64,000 nucleotides of DNA, taken from positions 466,313 to 530,312 of the forward strand of contig NZ_JAIFZQ010000008.1 of NCBI RefSeq assembly GCF_019710585.1. Direction: 5' to 3'. The position numbers were made by a program, and so were the translations under genes. Under the pieces are notes generated by a model. The model made no database searches. It was given only the letters and a program-made list of their open reading frames with translations, and was not told the origin of the DNA. The stretch's first letter is position 1. Each line of letters opens with the position of its first letter. This document shows, piece after piece, positions 63,910 through 64,000 of this stretch. Origin of the DNA: Arthrobacter sp. MAHUQ-56 (GTDB lineage Bacteria; Actinomycetota; Actinomycetes; Actinomycetales; Micrococcaceae).

Positions 63910-64000
63910 TTAGGCTGCTGCGGCGAGGAGGAGTTCGTTGAATTTCTGCTTGGGGGTTGCGAGGCCGAGGGTGGGGCGTGGCCGGTTGTTGAGGCTGTCC
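63910..64000 (-). mobile_element. 3' end of an IS30-like transposase gene
   Basis: The minus strand encodes DSLNNRPRPTLGLATPKQK followed by FNELLLAAAA and stop (TAA at 63910-63912). This is the typical C-terminus of IS30-family transposases (LNxRPRxTLGxxTPxExF). The gene continues beyond the window. GTCAAGTGGTGGTTGCAAC just outside the stop (63890-63908) is a candidate part of the terminal inverted repeat. Confidence 0.8.

Overview
The window looks like a chromosomal segment from a high-GC Gram-positive bacterium of the Micrococcaceae, most likely Arthrobacter or Pseudarthrobacter. The support is very high G+C, frequent GTG/TTG starts, a gene order typical of actinobacteria (dacB - zinc metalloprotease - tilS - hpt - ftsH - folE/P/B/K - DUF3180 - two PH-domain proteins - DUF2520 - panC, and lysS - lsr2 - clpC), an Lsr2 nucleoid protein, and DUF222/HNH and AbiEi-like proteins of kinds common in this family. 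No rRNA, tRNA or CRISPR array was seen.

Layout. 1-10.8 kb: the 3' end of an unidentified gene, a LapA-like membrane protein, two small Cys-containing proteins, an amidase, rhodanese + prephenate dehydratase (pheA), a lipid-kinase-like protein, seryl-tRNA synthetase (serS), an orphan AbiEi-like protein bracketed by two related palindromes, a HAD phosphatase, a histidine phosphatase and a SatD-like HTH protein. 10.9-18.5 kb: a large-subunit catalase divergent from phosphoketolase, a DUF429 protein, a type-B carboxylesterase and inorganic pyrophosphatase. 18.6-33.5 kb: the conserved cell-wall, tRNA, purine-salvage, protease, folate and pantothenate block. A LacI-type regulator sits between hpt and ftsH.

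33.5-50.2 kb is an accessory block placed between panC and lysS. It holds a TetR regulator, a DUF222/HNH protein, a PfpI-like protein, an MFS exporter with a conspicuous inverted repeat around its promoter and ribosome site, and a five-gene operon (APC permease, two DUF1989 proteins, biotin-dependent urea/guanidine carboxylase, allophanate hydrolase). A divergent TetR gene and two paralogous alpha/beta hydrolases flank the operon. From family knowledge the operon is best read as guanidine (or urea) nitrogen assimilation: import, carboxylation, deimination by the DUF1989 pair, then allophanate hydrolysis to ammonia and CO2.

50.2-64 kb: lysS, a 58-aa membrane protein, lsr2 and clpC; then an S9 peptidase, an N-acetylglutamate-synthase-like GNAT, the dihydroxyacetone kinase operon dhaKLM, small or exported proteins, and mutY. 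The right edge carries the 3' end of an IS30-like transposase.

A recurring theme is a TANNNT box 6-8 nt upstream of a start codon with no proper Shine-Dalgarno (serS, folE, lysS, a TetR gene, an alpha/beta hydrolase, the GNAT and several small genes). This suggests many leaderless transcripts, and it was used to choose several starts.
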